64,000 nucleotides of DNA, taken from Micractinium sp. NFX-FRZ (lineage: Eukaryota > Chlorophyta > Trebouxiophyceae > Chlorellales > Chlorellaceae). The DNA is taken from the NCBI GenBank assembly GCA_029339195.1, contig JAPTJF010000170.1, positions 53,681-117,680 of the forward strand, in the 5' to 3' direction. Position numbers and translations under genes: made by a program. Below are positions 1 to 11,897 of the stretch, one piece after another. The number at the start of each line of letters is the position of its first letter. Positions within the stretch are counted from its first letter, which is position 1. The notes below the pieces were generated by a model. It made no database searches, had not been told where the DNA came from, and was given only the letters and a program-made list of their open reading frames with translations.

Positions 1-562
1 AAGGGGCCGAAAAAGAAGAGGGAGGGGCAGCAGGGGGCAGCAGGACGCTGGTGGCGAAGCGTCCACACGCTGTCACCTGGCGTAACTGGTTGAGGCCGGT
101 GCACCTGGCTGTGCCTGCTACCCTTCCCCTCCCCTCTCCGTCCCCCTCCCGCACGTATGCCCCACATGCAATGGATGCCCCTCTCGCGCCCTGCTGCCGT
201 TGCCGTTGCTGCCGCTGCCGGTGTGCCTGCCTGCGAACCTCCTACACCCGCCCCACGCCGCACCAACCGTCACTAGCCCACTGCACTCCGCCTGCCGACT
301 GTACCAGTACCACATGTTGTCGTCTCCCCCTTCCCCTCTGCTGCCATGCTGGCTTGAACCCTCCACACACATACACACCGTGGCGCCCTGCGGGCGTCTC
401 CTTTGCAACTTCCAAGAAGAGAGCTTGAGTTCCATTCAACACAAGTCTCAGGGGCAGGCATGGGATGAGGTTAAAGAAGCCATTCATCTCCTGGCGGCAG
501 TACCAAAGCAGGCAGTACTTCCCGCGGCGCAACTCTTCCACCAGCAGACAGCAGCTGCCTGT
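1..562. other. No gene recognised (left edge)
   Basis: I see no exon with convincing splice sites or protein similarity here. The overlapping open frames are GC-rich shadows. The stretch lies 3' of the minus-strand gene that ends at 563 and probably holds its 3' UTR. Confidence 0.4.
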
Positions 563-2956
563 TTACACTGTCTTGCTGCGTGGCGTGTACGTCGCGGTCG
601 CTTTCGTGTGAAGGTGTGTGCGGGTGCAGACGCGATTGCCCGAAGGCGCAGGCGGACGCCACGTCAGCCGGGGGTCTGGAAGGCTGAGCTCTCCGTGGCC
701 TCGGCCCGCTTTCTGACTGCGGTGCTGCACCTCCTGGGCCACCTCCTCCGCCTTGGGCTGGAAGCCGGCGTAGTTCACAGCCACCTGCAGGGGGCGTGGA
801 AGAGGGAGGGAGGGAGGGCACAGGGGTGTGATACGCATGTTGGTGATGCCTGGGGGGTGGCTGCGAGGCCCCCAAGGCACCTTGGGTGGGCCCGAGAGGA
901 GGGAGGGAGGGAGGGGGAGCCACAGCATGTGGGAGGCAGGCGCAGCGGCGTCATGGTGGGGGGGCGCTTGCAGATCTAGATCCACAGGCCACTGCGCACT
1001 CGCAGGGTTGCAGGTGAAGGTGGGGCATGCAGGAGCACACCGACCACCGTGCCAGCCCCTACAGCACCTGCACCTTGCATCCAGGCTCGGCCAGCGAGCA
1101 GCTGGTTCACCTGCTCCTTCAATCAATCAATCAATCAATCCATTACATGAGTCGACGGCGAGCCAGCAGCGATTTCAGGGGACTGGGTCGGGGGGGAGTG
1201 TGTCGCTGTGTAAGTTTGTAGCAATGTGGGAGACAGATTTCAGGGAAACGGTTGGGGTCTGGGGAGGGAGGGTGGCATGCGTGGTGTTCGAGGAGTCGCA
1301 GAGACTGCCACGCCAAACGACAGCTGGCACACCTGTGGCATGTTGCTGCCCCAACGGCCCGCCAGCTGCACCAGGCTGGCCTTGGCCGCTGCCGACGCCT
1401 CAACCTGCGACGCGCCCCGACTGCCGGCCGCCGCGAGCTGCCGACAGCTTGAAGGGGTCGTGGGCCCGCCTAGCCAGCTGCAGAGTTTCCTCCAGCCGCT
1501 TGCGCAGCGTGCGCACCAGGTGGCGCAGGCGGGGCAGGTTGCGCAGCGCCGGCGACTGCAGCAGCTCCTTTGCCTCGCTGATCAGCTGCCTCAGCGCTGT
1601 GATGTCGTCCTCACGCTGCGGCAAGTCGTCCTTGAGGTACACGACACACGCGTTGCCCAGTGATGTGAGGGCCTGGACCACCGCCACCACCGTCGCCAGC
1701 GCCAATGCGGAGCAGGCCGACTCCTGCGCCTCCGCTGGCAGCGTCTCGGCCATCTTGACAAGCACCCGGCGCAGCAGCACCACGCCCCAAAGGAGCAGCC
1801 AGGGCTCCGCCAGCGCGCCCCTCACGCTCGTGGTGTACACTGGCCAGCCAGCCAAGGCAGCCAGCTCGCTGAACATGTGTAAGGACAGGCACGCTGCGCC
1901 GCGCCGCAGGAACTGCCGGCTGCGCAGAGCCTGCAGTCACACAGGTGCAGGGAGGGTGGAGGGGGGCGGACTCGTCACCTTGTCGTGGCGACACGATCCT
2001 TCCGGGAGGAAAGGGTGCAGGGAAAGGGACAAGGTGCGCAGCGGAGGAGGCAACGGTGCAGCTGGCAAAGCTGTGGGCTGGCAAGGCAGCCAATGCCCTG
2101 GGGGTGTCTGCACAGCTGCTGCTGCGCAGCTCTGGCGTGCGCTGCGGTGTGATTGAATGAACGGCAGGGTGCACAGGGTGCAAGGTCGCAACTGCACTCA
2201 CCGGCCACTCGGCAGCGTGCACGCAGCCGTCGATCTCCCTGCGCTTGGCCTCCCCCTCCACCACGCGCACCACCCGAGTGTGTGTGTCCTCTGCCTCCGC
2301 CACTGCACAAAGCAGCGAAGGCAGCATGGCATCCCAGTCAGTTCCGAGGTGAAGCGAGTGCCAGGCCCCAGCCCGCGCACCGTTGCCTCCCGTTGCCTGC
2401 TCTCCTAGCAGCCAGCAGCTGCAACGCTCGCCATCATGCCAAGCGCATGCACGCCATCTGGCGACGAGCCCTGCACCCCACCTGGCATCGGCATGCCTCA
2501 CCTGACAGCTGTGCAAAGTGTTTGCCGTCCAGCAGGATGTCAGCTGGCACCGTGACTCCTGCAGCACGTAACGCAAGATGAGTGCCAGGGTCAGGGTGAG
2601 TGCAAGAGTGACTGTGGCAGGCGCGCTGCACCGGCAGCAGTCGTAGGCCACCTGGCCGCTCGCCTCTGCCTCCACATAAAGGCCTGCCTCATGAGAGGGG
2701 ACTCACCCTGCAGCTGTTCGCTCTCCTCCACAAATGCATCGTAAGCGTTGGCAATCCTGCCGTCAAGGGCCAGCAAAGCAGGATCCACCTGCTGCTGCGG
2801 CTCCTGCTGCTGCTGCGGCGGCGGCGGCGGCCCTGCCTCCACCGGCTGCTGCTGCTGCTGCTGCTGGGCCTGCAGCCGCAGCAGCACCTTTTTGGCCCGC
2901 AGTTGGGCACTCAGGTCATTGGACATTTCGTGCCAGGTTGGCCAGTCGCTCGACAT
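563..2956 (-). CDS. Unknown protein, five exons, possible frameshift
   Basis: Function not recognised. Proposed exons on the minus strand: 2956-2707, 2558-2502, 2302-2202, 1930-1333 and 784-563. All have GT-AG junctions, and phases agree except inside exon 4. The protein opens with MSSDWPTWHEM, then a Gln/Pro-rich stretch. Exon 4 holds hydrophobic helices (around EPWLLLWGVVLL and ALATVVAVVQAL) and a charged helical segment (LRKRLEETLQLARRAH), so a membrane-associated helical protein is possible. Exon 4 is 598 nt, one more than a multiple of three. The frame changes near 1415-1440, after HDPFKLSA and before VEASAAAKASLVQLAG. A one-base assembly error or a real frameshift explains this; a 37-nt GC-AG intron would also restore frame but is very short. 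The TAA stop at 563-565 lies inside a TGTAA motif, so the last exon is the least certain. Confidence 0.6.
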
Positions 2957-4740
2957 GGTTGCGTTGCCTGCAGGAGTGCAGGCACCCACCATTCAGTGGG
3001 TGACTGCTGGCCGGAGGAACGGCGCCACGCGACAAGCGCGGCGGCGCACACGAGGCGCCACGTAGGATGCTGCCACGCAGGATGCTGCGCAGATTGAAAC
3101 GCCGGTCAACACAGCGTGCAGGATGCGAGCGACAGCCCAAAGCCCACAGCAGGCAGGACACGAGGAGCGACAGCCCACAGCACGGCAGAGCCCCTGTCAC
3201 CTGGGCGCGGTGTCGGAGGGGGAAGTGGCCGGGCTAAGCGCTTGTCTCGGCCCCAGCCGTAGCCCTGCCTGCCGAGGCGTGGTGCAGGGATGGGTGCAGG
3301 GTAAAGGTACGTTTCGTGTCCAAGGCAGGGTGGGTGGGAGGGCGGGACGGGTGGGTGGGTGGACGGTCGAGGCCGTCCGCAGGCACTGCGACGGTGGAAG
3401 GGCGCATGGGCGGGAGGGCGGCTGATGGAGTGCTGTGCGGGATGCCACTCACAGGAGGGCTTCCCTGGAAGCCACAACCTCTTGCTCAAGGCTTCCAGGG
3501 CAAGACAGCTAACGCAGCAAGCAAGCCCACCCTTCTATCCCTTCCTTGCTTACCTTCAACCACGTCCCACAGGGAGCCACGTCCCCAGATGCGCGGCTGG
3601 CGATGGTCCAGAGCAGCTCGGTGGCAGGGGACGCGCCTGGACGGCACTGCAGGGGAGGCAAGCAGGCAGCCGTCAGGTGGTCTGGGCGTCAGTGGTCTGG
3701 GCGGCAGAGGAGCATCCGCCAACAGCGAGAGAGCTCCCTGCATCCATCCCCGTGTCCACTGGACACCCTCCTGGCCCTCAGGACTGAGCTAGCAATGCAG
3801 TGCCCAACTGCAGTGGACACGGGGATTGGACGCAGGGAGCGCAGCCTCACCTGCGGCCACTACCCCGCTGTCCCGATAGATTGTGTTTCAACACACGCTG
3901 TGGTATGGCAGGCAGCGCTGGCGCGGCACTGCCGTTGCGCGATGGCGGTGGCCGCGGCGAGGGCTGCTGGGCAATTTGATGTCAAATGACGCTGAAGCAG
4001 CAAGTACTTAACCGGCAATCCTAAGGCCGAAGGAGGGATGGCAGGGCAGGTGCTGCGCCCAGCGGGGCAGGTGCCCTTTCCTCCATCTCCTCGAGCCCTA
4101 CAGCATGTCTTTCGTCTGCCACAGCAGGGGAGCACATTAGTAGCGCACACTGCGGCGCCCACAGGCTTGTCTCGCCGTGTCGGAACATGCCGCAGGCTCC
4201 CTTGAACTCTGCGACATTCAACCAGTCTCCGGAAGAGCAGCTCAGACCCCGGAAGAGCAGCTGGTGAGCTGCACGGCGGTGGCGGGCTCTACACACCCGC
4301 TGACCGCTCCTGCGTCGCTCTGCTCGCCGCTAAGACACGCCGCCATGCCGCCGTCCCCAGCTTCGCGGGCAGCGCAGGCTTGCTCCCGCATGGTTCAGCA
4401 GCCCAGCAAGGCGCGGGCGGTCTGTCTGCCGCCTCCCTGGTGTCCTGTGCATGAACCTGCTGCCCCTGATCACAGCTGCCTGCTTGGCGCTGCCTGTGAC
4501 TGCCCGCGCGCCCCCTCCCTCATCCCCCCCGCGCCTTTGCTCAGACTTTCAAGCGGTTCTTGCTAGCCCAAGTGGATGCAGCGCAATTGAATTTGAGTGC
4601 ATACAAACAGTCAAATCAAGTTGCTATGCACTTTTTAGTAGACGCCTGTATTGCCCTCGCCGGCTGCCTTGGCGGCCCCGCCCCCAGCTGATTGCACATG
4701 CAGCATGGTTGGCTGCTCCCAGCGTGCACCAGCCTGAGGC
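2957..4740. other. No confident gene; one orphan exon-like segment
   Basis: About 1.8 kb between two minus-strand genes. The only coding-like piece is 3646-3554 on the minus strand, a 93-nt open segment preceded by TGCAG and followed by GTAAGC, which could be an internal exon. I found no partner exons in phase. The plus-strand open frame near 4451 begins with a signal-peptide-like leader but has no other support. The interval probably contains the promoter of the 563-2956 gene and the 3' UTR of the 4741-5977 gene. Confidence 0.35.
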
Positions 4741-5977
4741 TCAGTCGTCCTTGAAGCCGCGGTACAGGCACAGGGCTCCCATTGCCAGCTGTGCGACTGC
4801 GCTCCCCAGCGCAACGTCCCTCCTCATCGTGTTGTCCTGCGCGGCTGGGGGGAAGTGGTATGCGGTCCGGCATGTGAGAATGTGGCGCTCGCCACGGGCT
4901 GCCGACTGTCCGCCTCTGCTGCAGTGGCAGTCAAAGATAGGGCCACAACAACCCCAGCCCAGAGCACACGCAACATACTTATAAGCCCCAGCCTGGGCGG
5001 TGCTTGGCCTAACCACCGCCCATGCCACAGGCAAGGCCTGCTCCCTTACACATCACTCGACAGGAAGCTCTAAAGCCTCAGTTATTGCTCCCCGCCTGCC
5101 TGCTTGCCTGGGCGCTGTAGACCATGTGGGCGGCGCTGGCCACTCCTGCCAGCCCGTTGATTTTGAGGGCAGTCTTCAGCGTCTTCTGCAGGCACGCAGC
5201 AGCACGCCAAGCACAGGCAGCACGGCACGGCACATGACAGGTGACTAACATACGCAGAGAGAGGAAAAACAGTGGTGGATAACCAAGCGGTGGTGGCGGG
5301 GCGGCTCCCCTGCGAACACATGCTGGAGCGCTCGTCATCATCCTGCATGCTCACCCTGAGCGCATAACATAGGTCCCCCGCCAGGCGGGCGGGCAACCCA
5401 TGGGAGGCCCACATCCACCTGGCCACCAGCCTGCCAGGTAAGCAAGCACACCCGCCACACCTGCCTGCCCACCCACCTTGCTGGGCGTCGGAAGCAGTGA
5501 TGGCAATGTCCGTTGCCGACTTGTACACGAGGGACTGACCAAACCAGCGCCAGGCTTCCTTGCTGCACGGTTGGCCCTGCGGTGCGCAGGACGGGCGCGA
5601 GCGGGCATTGGGGGGAAGAGGGGTAGAGGTGGGGGGGGAGGGGCCATTGCATGCACATAGTCCCGCCTGCCTCTATGTTGATCCCTTTCGAGGGGTTGAG
5701 GGGCATGGATGTGTAGCAGCTTGCCGTGGGGCCGTGCAGGCAGCGGCGCGACGCACACCACACGCTGCCGTGCCGCCAGGCGGGGCGCTGGCGTCGACGG
5801 CGGGCAGCTGCCCGCTGCGCCGCGATCGGGCAGCCCTCTGCCTCCCTGGCAACTTGCCGTCTCCATGTAGGTTTCGTGGAAGTGCTTAGGGGCGGCGAAG
5901 GAGTGCACGCCGTAAAGTCCGCAGGCCACCCCCGAGACCAGGAGCACCGTCTCGTCGTTCAACTCCCACTTGCCCAT
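4741..5977 (-). CDS. Small probable membrane protein, 157 aa, five exons
   Basis: Not recognised. Exons on the minus strand are 5977-5858, 5576-5473, 5430-5355, 5185-5108 and 4836-4741; lengths sum to 474 nt in one frame. It starts MGKWELNDETVLLVSG and has two likely membrane segments, one near the N-terminus (VLLVSGVACGLYGV) and one at the C-terminus (LGSAVAQLAMGALCLYRG), and ends GFKDD. Two introns appear to use GC donors: after codon 40 (GCAAGT) and after exon 4 (GCAAGC). Both are needed to keep frame. The junction of exons 2 and 3 is the weakest call; a donor 4 nt upstream exists but breaks the frame. Location in a membrane is inferred from hydrophobicity only. Confidence 0.7.
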
Positions 5978-7229
5978 GGCGGCCGGATTTCGTTGTCAAT
6001 GGGAAGCAGCCCGCGTTCGATGACGCCGCAAACTGCGCGCGGCTCAGCCTTCCATCCTGCCACGGGGTGCCCACTGCCGGGCGGTACTGCGGAATGAGTG
6101 GCAGGGGGCGCCCCAGTGCTGGCGGGCAGCTTGCTGGCGGCTGAGCCCAAGGGCGCAAGCACACCATTGGGTGCCCATCGCAGGCAGCAGGATCTCCCTG
6201 CCTCTTATACCCCTGTCACAAACGCTGCTTGCCCGTGTGGTTCTGGTGGGGGCCCACCGCAGCGGTGCCAGGATGCATCCAAATGACATAGAGGCGGGTG
6301 CAATATGCTAATGCTATCTTGACTTGTGGACATCAACACATGGTACCTAAACCGGCTCTTGCTAGCAAGTGGCATGGCGACCAGGTGGCAGGCAGCAGCT
6401 GGCAGCACCCGACCCAGGCTGACGCGTCTTGATGCTGGGGGGGGCCTGCTGGCTGTGGCCCGCATGCCTTCGACTAGCTGGTTTTTATGGCAGCTGGATG
6501 TGCCGCTAAACCAGAGAATACTCGCCGGGCTGTAGGAGCGTGCTATTGGCCAAACAGGGAGCGGTAGGGACCAAGGCATGGACTGGCCCTGGGGCTTGGA
6601 GAGCACCCTCATGCCGGGGGGCTCACCGCTTGCGCTGGCGGAGCAAACAGGTCCCAAATCCATGCAGCATACCTACTTGTATATGTGTAACACCATGCCA
6701 GGAAGAAGCTGCAGAAATGCTCATGCAATGCGTCACCTCTCCCACAAGACATGCAGTGCCGCCTGCTCTCCTTTCCGCCGGTGTGCTGTGGCCGACCTTC
6801 ATGCTGGCACCAGCACGGAGCGGCGCAGCGCCCGCTGTTATCCCAATGCAACTCTGCGGTACGCCACAGTTCTGAAGATTCGCCGACTGCAGTCCGAGGC
6901 CCGGTCGAAACGCGAGGTGGTGGCGGGGCCTTGGCACCCACCGCGCAAGTGATCGGAGCTCCACGTTTGCGTTCTTGATTATTCGTCACCGCCGACGCGG
7001 CGCCTGTGAGCAGTGTGGGTGCTGCCCACCAGCTGCCGCCGCCGCCGCCGGCGTCGCTGCCTCTATCCGGCGATACACCGGCTGCTATTGCCCAGGCACA
7101 CTGCTGCGCCGCCACCCTGCTCCCAGCCGCATCATGCTTGCCAAATGCCTGCCTCGCGTGAATGCTCTTCCCCACCCCGCAAGGCCGTCCAAATGCTGCC
7201 CTCCCAGCCTGCAGGCCAGCTGGCTCGCC
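5978..7229. other. Divergent intergenic region, no gene seen
   Basis: This 1.25 kb stretch separates the starts of a minus-strand gene (5977) and a plus-strand gene (7230) and should hold both promoters. No ORF in it shows family features or in-phase splice junctions. Confidence 0.4.
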
Positions 7230-10200
7230 ATGTGCGGCCGCACGCGCTGCACGCTGGGGGAGGAGCAGGTCACACGAGTGGCAGGCACCTCCCGCTGGGT
7301 GGACCGGCATCAGTACAGGCCCACCTACAACGTGGCCCCCGGGGCGCCCACCCCCGTGGTGCGGCTGGCAGGAGATGGCGAGGTGCAGGTGCAGACGATG
7401 AGGTGAGGCGGTTGTGGGGCAGGGGGGCGGGCACGCTTAGCGCTGTGGCCGGGGCTGCACCGCTGTGCAGCCACCCGCCTTCCCTGCCTGCGTCGCCGCT
7501 AATGGTCCACAGCCCATGCCTGCATCCACCTGCGCCATGCGTATGAGAAGGCGCCTGCTCCCGCTGCCCTCCCCTTGGCCTCAGCCCCCTCACCAGGCCC
7601 AAGCCACTGCCCTACAGTGCGGGGTGACTGTAACACACACACCATGCGGGGTGACTGTAACACACACACCATGCGGGGTGACTGTAACACACACCCAACA
7701 AGCTGAGCACGCCCCTGCCCCGCACCCTGCCTCCATCAGGTGGGGCCTCGTCCCCTCGTTCACCAAGAAGGACGAGAAGCCCGATTTCTGGCGCATGGTG
7801 GGTGCATGGGACGGAGAGGTGGAGAGTGGTATGAGTGCTGTTCTGTGCTGTGACACACTGTGCTGTGCAGCCTGACGGCTGCGGCACCTGTGGACCGCGC
7901 GCCCTGCTGCCCTTCCCCCTGTCCTGCACCTCGATGCCCACATCAAGTCGGGGGCTACCAGCCCCGCCTGCTGCCGCTCCATTCACACAGTGTTGCCAAT
8001 GTTGCTCCCATCCTGCCCTCACTGCATCCGTCCGACTGTTTCTCCTCCCGATCGGCCGTGGCTGCAGCTCTCCCGACTTGTCCTCAACCTGCCGTGCCTG
8101 CAGTTCAACGCGCGCAGCGAGTCGGTGGCTGAGAAGCCGTCCTTCCGGCGGCTGGTGCCCACCTGGCGCTGCCTGGTGCTGGCGGAAGGCTTCTACGAAT
8201 GGCTGAAGGCGAGTCTGACCCGCAGGCCTTGTATGGCCGGTCCCTTGACGTGCAAAACGTGCAAAGCGTGCAAAGAATTGGAGCCAGCGAGGCTCACGTC
8301 AGCACTGCGGCAGCGGAGCACTTGGCAGTCATGATGGGATGCAGCGGCTGTGTTGGTGACTTGGTGCAGTGGCAACTTGTTGGGGTTTAGGTCATTCGTG
8401 TCCGTCCGTGGGCATGCCAGGCAAGCATCGTTGCGCTGCGCGCTGTGCCCTGTGCACGCGTCGTGTCTCAGGCATGTGATGCTGTGCAGGGCAACCCGGC
8501 CTGGCCTGGGCGGGAACGTACCTTCCTGCCGGCGCCAGCTTCAAGTTGAACTCCCCTCACACCCCCTGCTTCCCTCCCACCCGGTGGCTGCAGGAGAAGG
8601 GAGGTGCCAAGCAGCCTTACTACATCCACCTTGCACCCAGCAGCAACGGCGGCGGTGCCAACGACAGCGGTGCTGGTGGCATCGCCGGCAGTGCCGGTGA
8701 CGGCGGCAGCAGCCAAGGTGGCAGCGGGGAGGGGGAGCCTTTGGTGATGGCTGGGCTATATGATGTCTGGGCCGGCCCCGAGGGACCCATGCACACCTAC
8801 ACGATCCTCACCACAGGCGAGCGGAGGGCGGAAGGTGAAAGTGTAAGGGGAGGTGGTGCAGAACTGGATCGGGGGGGAGCCCCCCTTGGGTCCCCCTGGG
8901 GTTGACTTTGATGCGAGGGGGTGGGCAGCAGGCACAGCGGCAGCGTGTCATCTGCCGAGGTTGCTGGAGAAAGCTTGCTACGAGTGTGCAGCGCAGCCTG
9001 TCGTTAGGCACGCCAGCGCTCATTGCAGCCCACCTCTGTTCCCCAGCGCTCCAGGCTGCTCTCCACTGCTCCCAGCCGCCCCCTCCCACGCACCTGACAC
9101 CTGCCCGGCCCCCCAACCGCTGGCACTTCCGACTGCCCGCAGACTCTAGCAAGCGGTTGGAGTGGCTGCACGACCGCATGCCCGTCATCCTGCGCACACA
9201 GCAGGCGCAGCAGGCGTGGCTGCACATGGGAGACAGCGAACTGGGGTGAGCCGCAGGCAGGGCGGGGCGGGCAGGGCGGGGCAGGGCTGGAGGGGCAGGG
9301 CAGGGAGATGCAGGGCCGGGCAGGGCAGGGCAAGCGGGGTTGGGGCATTGTTGAGCGTGACCAGGCGTGGCGGGGCAGGGCATGCGGGGTGGGGCAGGGC
9401 TGGGCATTCCAAGGAGGGGCAAGGCAGGGCAAGCAGTGAGTGGGTGTGGGTGCAGCGCCACGACCTGCTCTTGCCCAGCCTGGGGCCGAGCTCTGCCGGC
9501 GTGGGTGACCACTCCCTGGGACCCCTTGTTCTCTTGTCGATGCCGCCCACTGTACTCTGACACGCGGCTGCTTCCGTGTGCACCCCACCGCTGCAGGAAG
9601 CTGCTGCACCTGTGCGTGCCCTACAACGGGGTCGACCTTGTGTGGCACCCCGTCACCCGACAGATGAACACGCCCTCCTTCCAGGTGGGCAGGCAAACCT
9701 GGCTGGTCAATAAACCAAGTAGTTTGCCACAGTCTGATCCTGCAGGCGGCCATTGAGCAGCTGAATAGAAGCCGGCTTCCAGTGCATGCGGGTTCGCTGC
9801 TTTCGGCGGGAGAAATCCGCTCCCAACGGCAGTCGCTTGCGGCCAGCGGGGGGCAGGACAGCGCAGCGCATGCGCACCGGTTGCTGCTGCCACAGCCTCA
9901 GCGCTCCACACACAGCCTGCTCTGACATGCAGAGCCCGGAGTGCTGCAAGGAGGTCAAGAAGCCAAAGGCCCAAGACTTTTTCAAGCCCCGCCCAGCCCC
10001 GGCAGCCTCCCCATCGGCAGCACCAGCGGCCCCTAAGCCGGAGCCAGGGGAGGCCAGCAGCTGTAGCCAGGAGCAGCAGCAGCAGCAGGCAGCAGCAGCA
10101 GCAACACCAGCCAAAGAAGCAGCGTCAGGCAGCTTGAGGGAGGAGCCTGGCATCAAGGAGGAAGCAGGCAGCGACCTGCCAGGTCAGCAGCAGCCGGGGC

Positions 10201-10544
10201 AGGGGCGCCAGCAGGGGGCGGCGCCCGTGGCTGCTGCACCGGAAGCGGTGAATGCAGATGAGCGCCCCAAGGAGCAGGGCACTGGTTCAGCTGGCCAAAG
10301 TGCTATGCAGGTGGCAACAGCTGAGCCTCAGGGGCAGCAGCAGGGGCAGCAGGGACAGCAGCAGGGGCAGCAGCAGCAAGCGAAGCCAGCCGCGTCTCCC
10401 GGGGCAGGCCAGAAGCGGAAGCAGGCAGCAGCTGGCGGCGGCGTCAGGGGTGGAGGCAAGAAAGGGGCGGGGTCTGCTTCTAAAAAGGCCAAGCCCCCTG
10501 GGCAGCCTGACATAACTCGCTTCTTTGCCAGCAAGGGGGGTTGA
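7230..10544 (+). CDS. HMCES: HMCES/SRAP-domain abasic-site DNA-protein crosslink protein
   Basis: Family role: SRAP proteins (E. coli YedK, human HMCES) covalently cap abasic sites in single-stranded DNA through Cys2, shielding them at replication forks. Exons: 7230-7402, 7740-7797, 8104-8208, 8594-8816, 9143-9245, 9597-9684 and 9933-10544, all in phase. Seen in the sequence: MCGR start giving Cys2; RPTYNVAPG; RWGLVPS; FNARSES with the conserved Asn; LAEGFYEW with the conserved Glu; and HDRMPVIL with the conserved His. The SRAP domain fills about the first 250 residues. The last exon encodes a long Gln/Ala/Pro-rich basic tail that ends in QPDITRFFASKGG, a canonical PIP box (Q-x-x-I-x-x-F-F) for PCNA binding. 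Human HMCES also carries a C-terminal PIP box. Introns 3 and 4 use GC donors (GCGAGT, GCGAGC). A nuclear fork-associated role is inference from the family. Confidence 0.95.
7619..7696 (+). repeat. 27-bp minisatellite, three units, in HMCES intron 1
   Basis: Three near-identical 27-bp units begin at 7619, 7646 and 7673. Each contains GGGGTGACTGTAACACACAC and therefore one TGTAA, the usual chlorophyte poly(A) signal, on the sense strand of the gene. Confidence 0.9.
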
Positions 10545-10654
10545 GTGCAGGGGCTGGCGCAGCGCAGCAAGGGTTGCAACCAACATCGCCGCCTGGCTGC
10601 CCTTCACTGGCCCGGCCTGATCAAACGTTGCCTGCAGCCTGTTCTGGAGTTTGT

Positions 10655-10659
10655 TGTAA
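10655..10659 (+). terminator. TGTAA poly(A) signal for HMCES
   Basis: TGTAA lies 110 nt after the HMCES stop codon, at the position and with the sequence expected of a green-algal polyadenylation signal. Confidence 0.6.
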
Positions 10660-10836
10660 GGTGTCATAATTCGAGCGCTCACGGCAAGGCACAAGCAGGG
10701 CAGATGCTGCGGCAGTGTACTGCAGGGCTTCTGGCTTAGTTTGGTGCATCCACTACAGTGGTTGAGGTATTTCGGCACTCGCACTCCCACATCATGACTG
10801 GTTGGCTTTGAGCGCAACAGCTGGGAGCGCGTGTGA

Positions 10837-10870
10837 CATTCCTCGGTCGAACACATTCCTCGGTCGAACA
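10837..10870. repeat. 17-bp tandem duplication upstream of DAD1
   Basis: CATTCCTCGGTCGAACA occurs twice back to back, about 480 bp before the DAD1 start. Function unknown. Confidence 0.8.
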
Positions 10871-11344
10871 GATGCATCCGCAACCAAGCGTGCGGCCACC
10901 CCCACACTGTACAGCTGCTGGAATGCAGCCTGCAACGCCTTCAAATCAATCTCACTGTGCATCTTGGAACTGTGCTACGGAACTGCTCACGCGTACGCTG
11001 GCACACTTTTAGGTTGGTGTTGCCACGGCACCTGCCTGCCTGCAACCTGGGCAGCAGTGCAACTGTTACTAGGGCCCCACAGTCTTGCCTTGATTGCTGG
11101 GTGCAGTGTTTGCGACAGCTTCTCTCCTCTACGGCTACATGATGCAGTCAATGGGAGGACTGTTTGTGCCATTGCGGGCTCGCCTTCAAGTGCCTCTCGG
11201 CGGTGGCACCGCCAGGCGGGGCCAGGCTGGAGGTGCTGCCAGTCCTTGCTGAGCGCCGCCTTCGCCGATCTGAGCGGTTTACAGGCGTCCACACACACAG
11301 CTCACGCATTACCCTTCGCCAAGCCCCTCGATCGCGGCAGCCCG

Positions 11345-11897
11345 ATGGCGGAGCACCTGCAGACGCTCAAGGAGATCAGCTCCACCTTCTCCGCTGCCTA
11401 CGTGAAGACTCCCACGAAGCTCAAGATCCTCGATGCCTTCAGCGTCTGTGCGCTGGCCACGGCAGTGCTGCAGGTGCGCCTGGTGGTGCCGCGGCCCCCC
11501 CGCGCTTCTCCGGCTCGCTCAGCTGCTTCAGCAGATCATGCATCGCCATATCCGCAGCGCCGATGGCTCCCAGCGCCCCGCGCCGGCCTCTTCGCCGCCA
11601 CCGCCCTTGCTGCCTCCGCTGCCGCCTTTGCCGCCTCTGCTCCTCCCACCTCACTCACCCACCCCCTCGCTCCCTATCCCCCGCCCGCAGTTTGTGTACG
11701 CCAAGCTGGTGGGCACCTTCCCCTTCAACGCCTTCCTCGCTGGCTTCTTCTGCTGCATCGGCACCTTTGTGCTGACCGTGAGCTTGCGCATGAAGGTGGC
11801 GGAGCACGGCGGCAAGGCGGACAGCGTGCGCGAGTTTGGAGGATATGCGCTGGCAATGTGCACGCTCTTCCTGGCCTCCATCAACTATATCGGCTGA
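11345..11897 (+). CDS. DAD1: DAD1, oligosaccharyltransferase subunit
   Basis: DAD1/Ost2 is a small subunit of the ER oligosaccharyltransferase that N-glycosylates nascent secretory proteins. There are two exons, 11345-11473 and 11691-11897, with a phase-0 GT-AG intron; the product is 111 aa, the usual family length. Recognisable features in order: an N-terminal helix ending TPTKLKILDAF, the hallmark FVYAKLVGTFPFNAFLAGF, a membrane segment (CCIGTFVLTVSLRMKV), and a C-terminal membrane segment ending NYIG, which matches the conserved family C-terminus (N-[FY]-[IV]-G). The start codon is the first ATG of the open exon and fits the family's short N-terminus. Confidence 0.97.

Noticed and set aside
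3554..3646. Possible internal exon of an extra minus-strand gene
   Set aside because: Splice-like ends are good, but no in-phase partner exons or family similarity were found, so it is only noted.
4451..4984. Plus-strand ORF with a signal-peptide-like start (MNLLPLITAACLAL)
   Set aside because: It overlaps the last exon of the well-supported minus-strand gene and loses any pattern after the leader.
7619..7696. Possible CRISPR-like repeat array
   Set aside because: The units are contiguous with no spacers and lie in an intron of a eukaryotic gene; it is a minisatellite.
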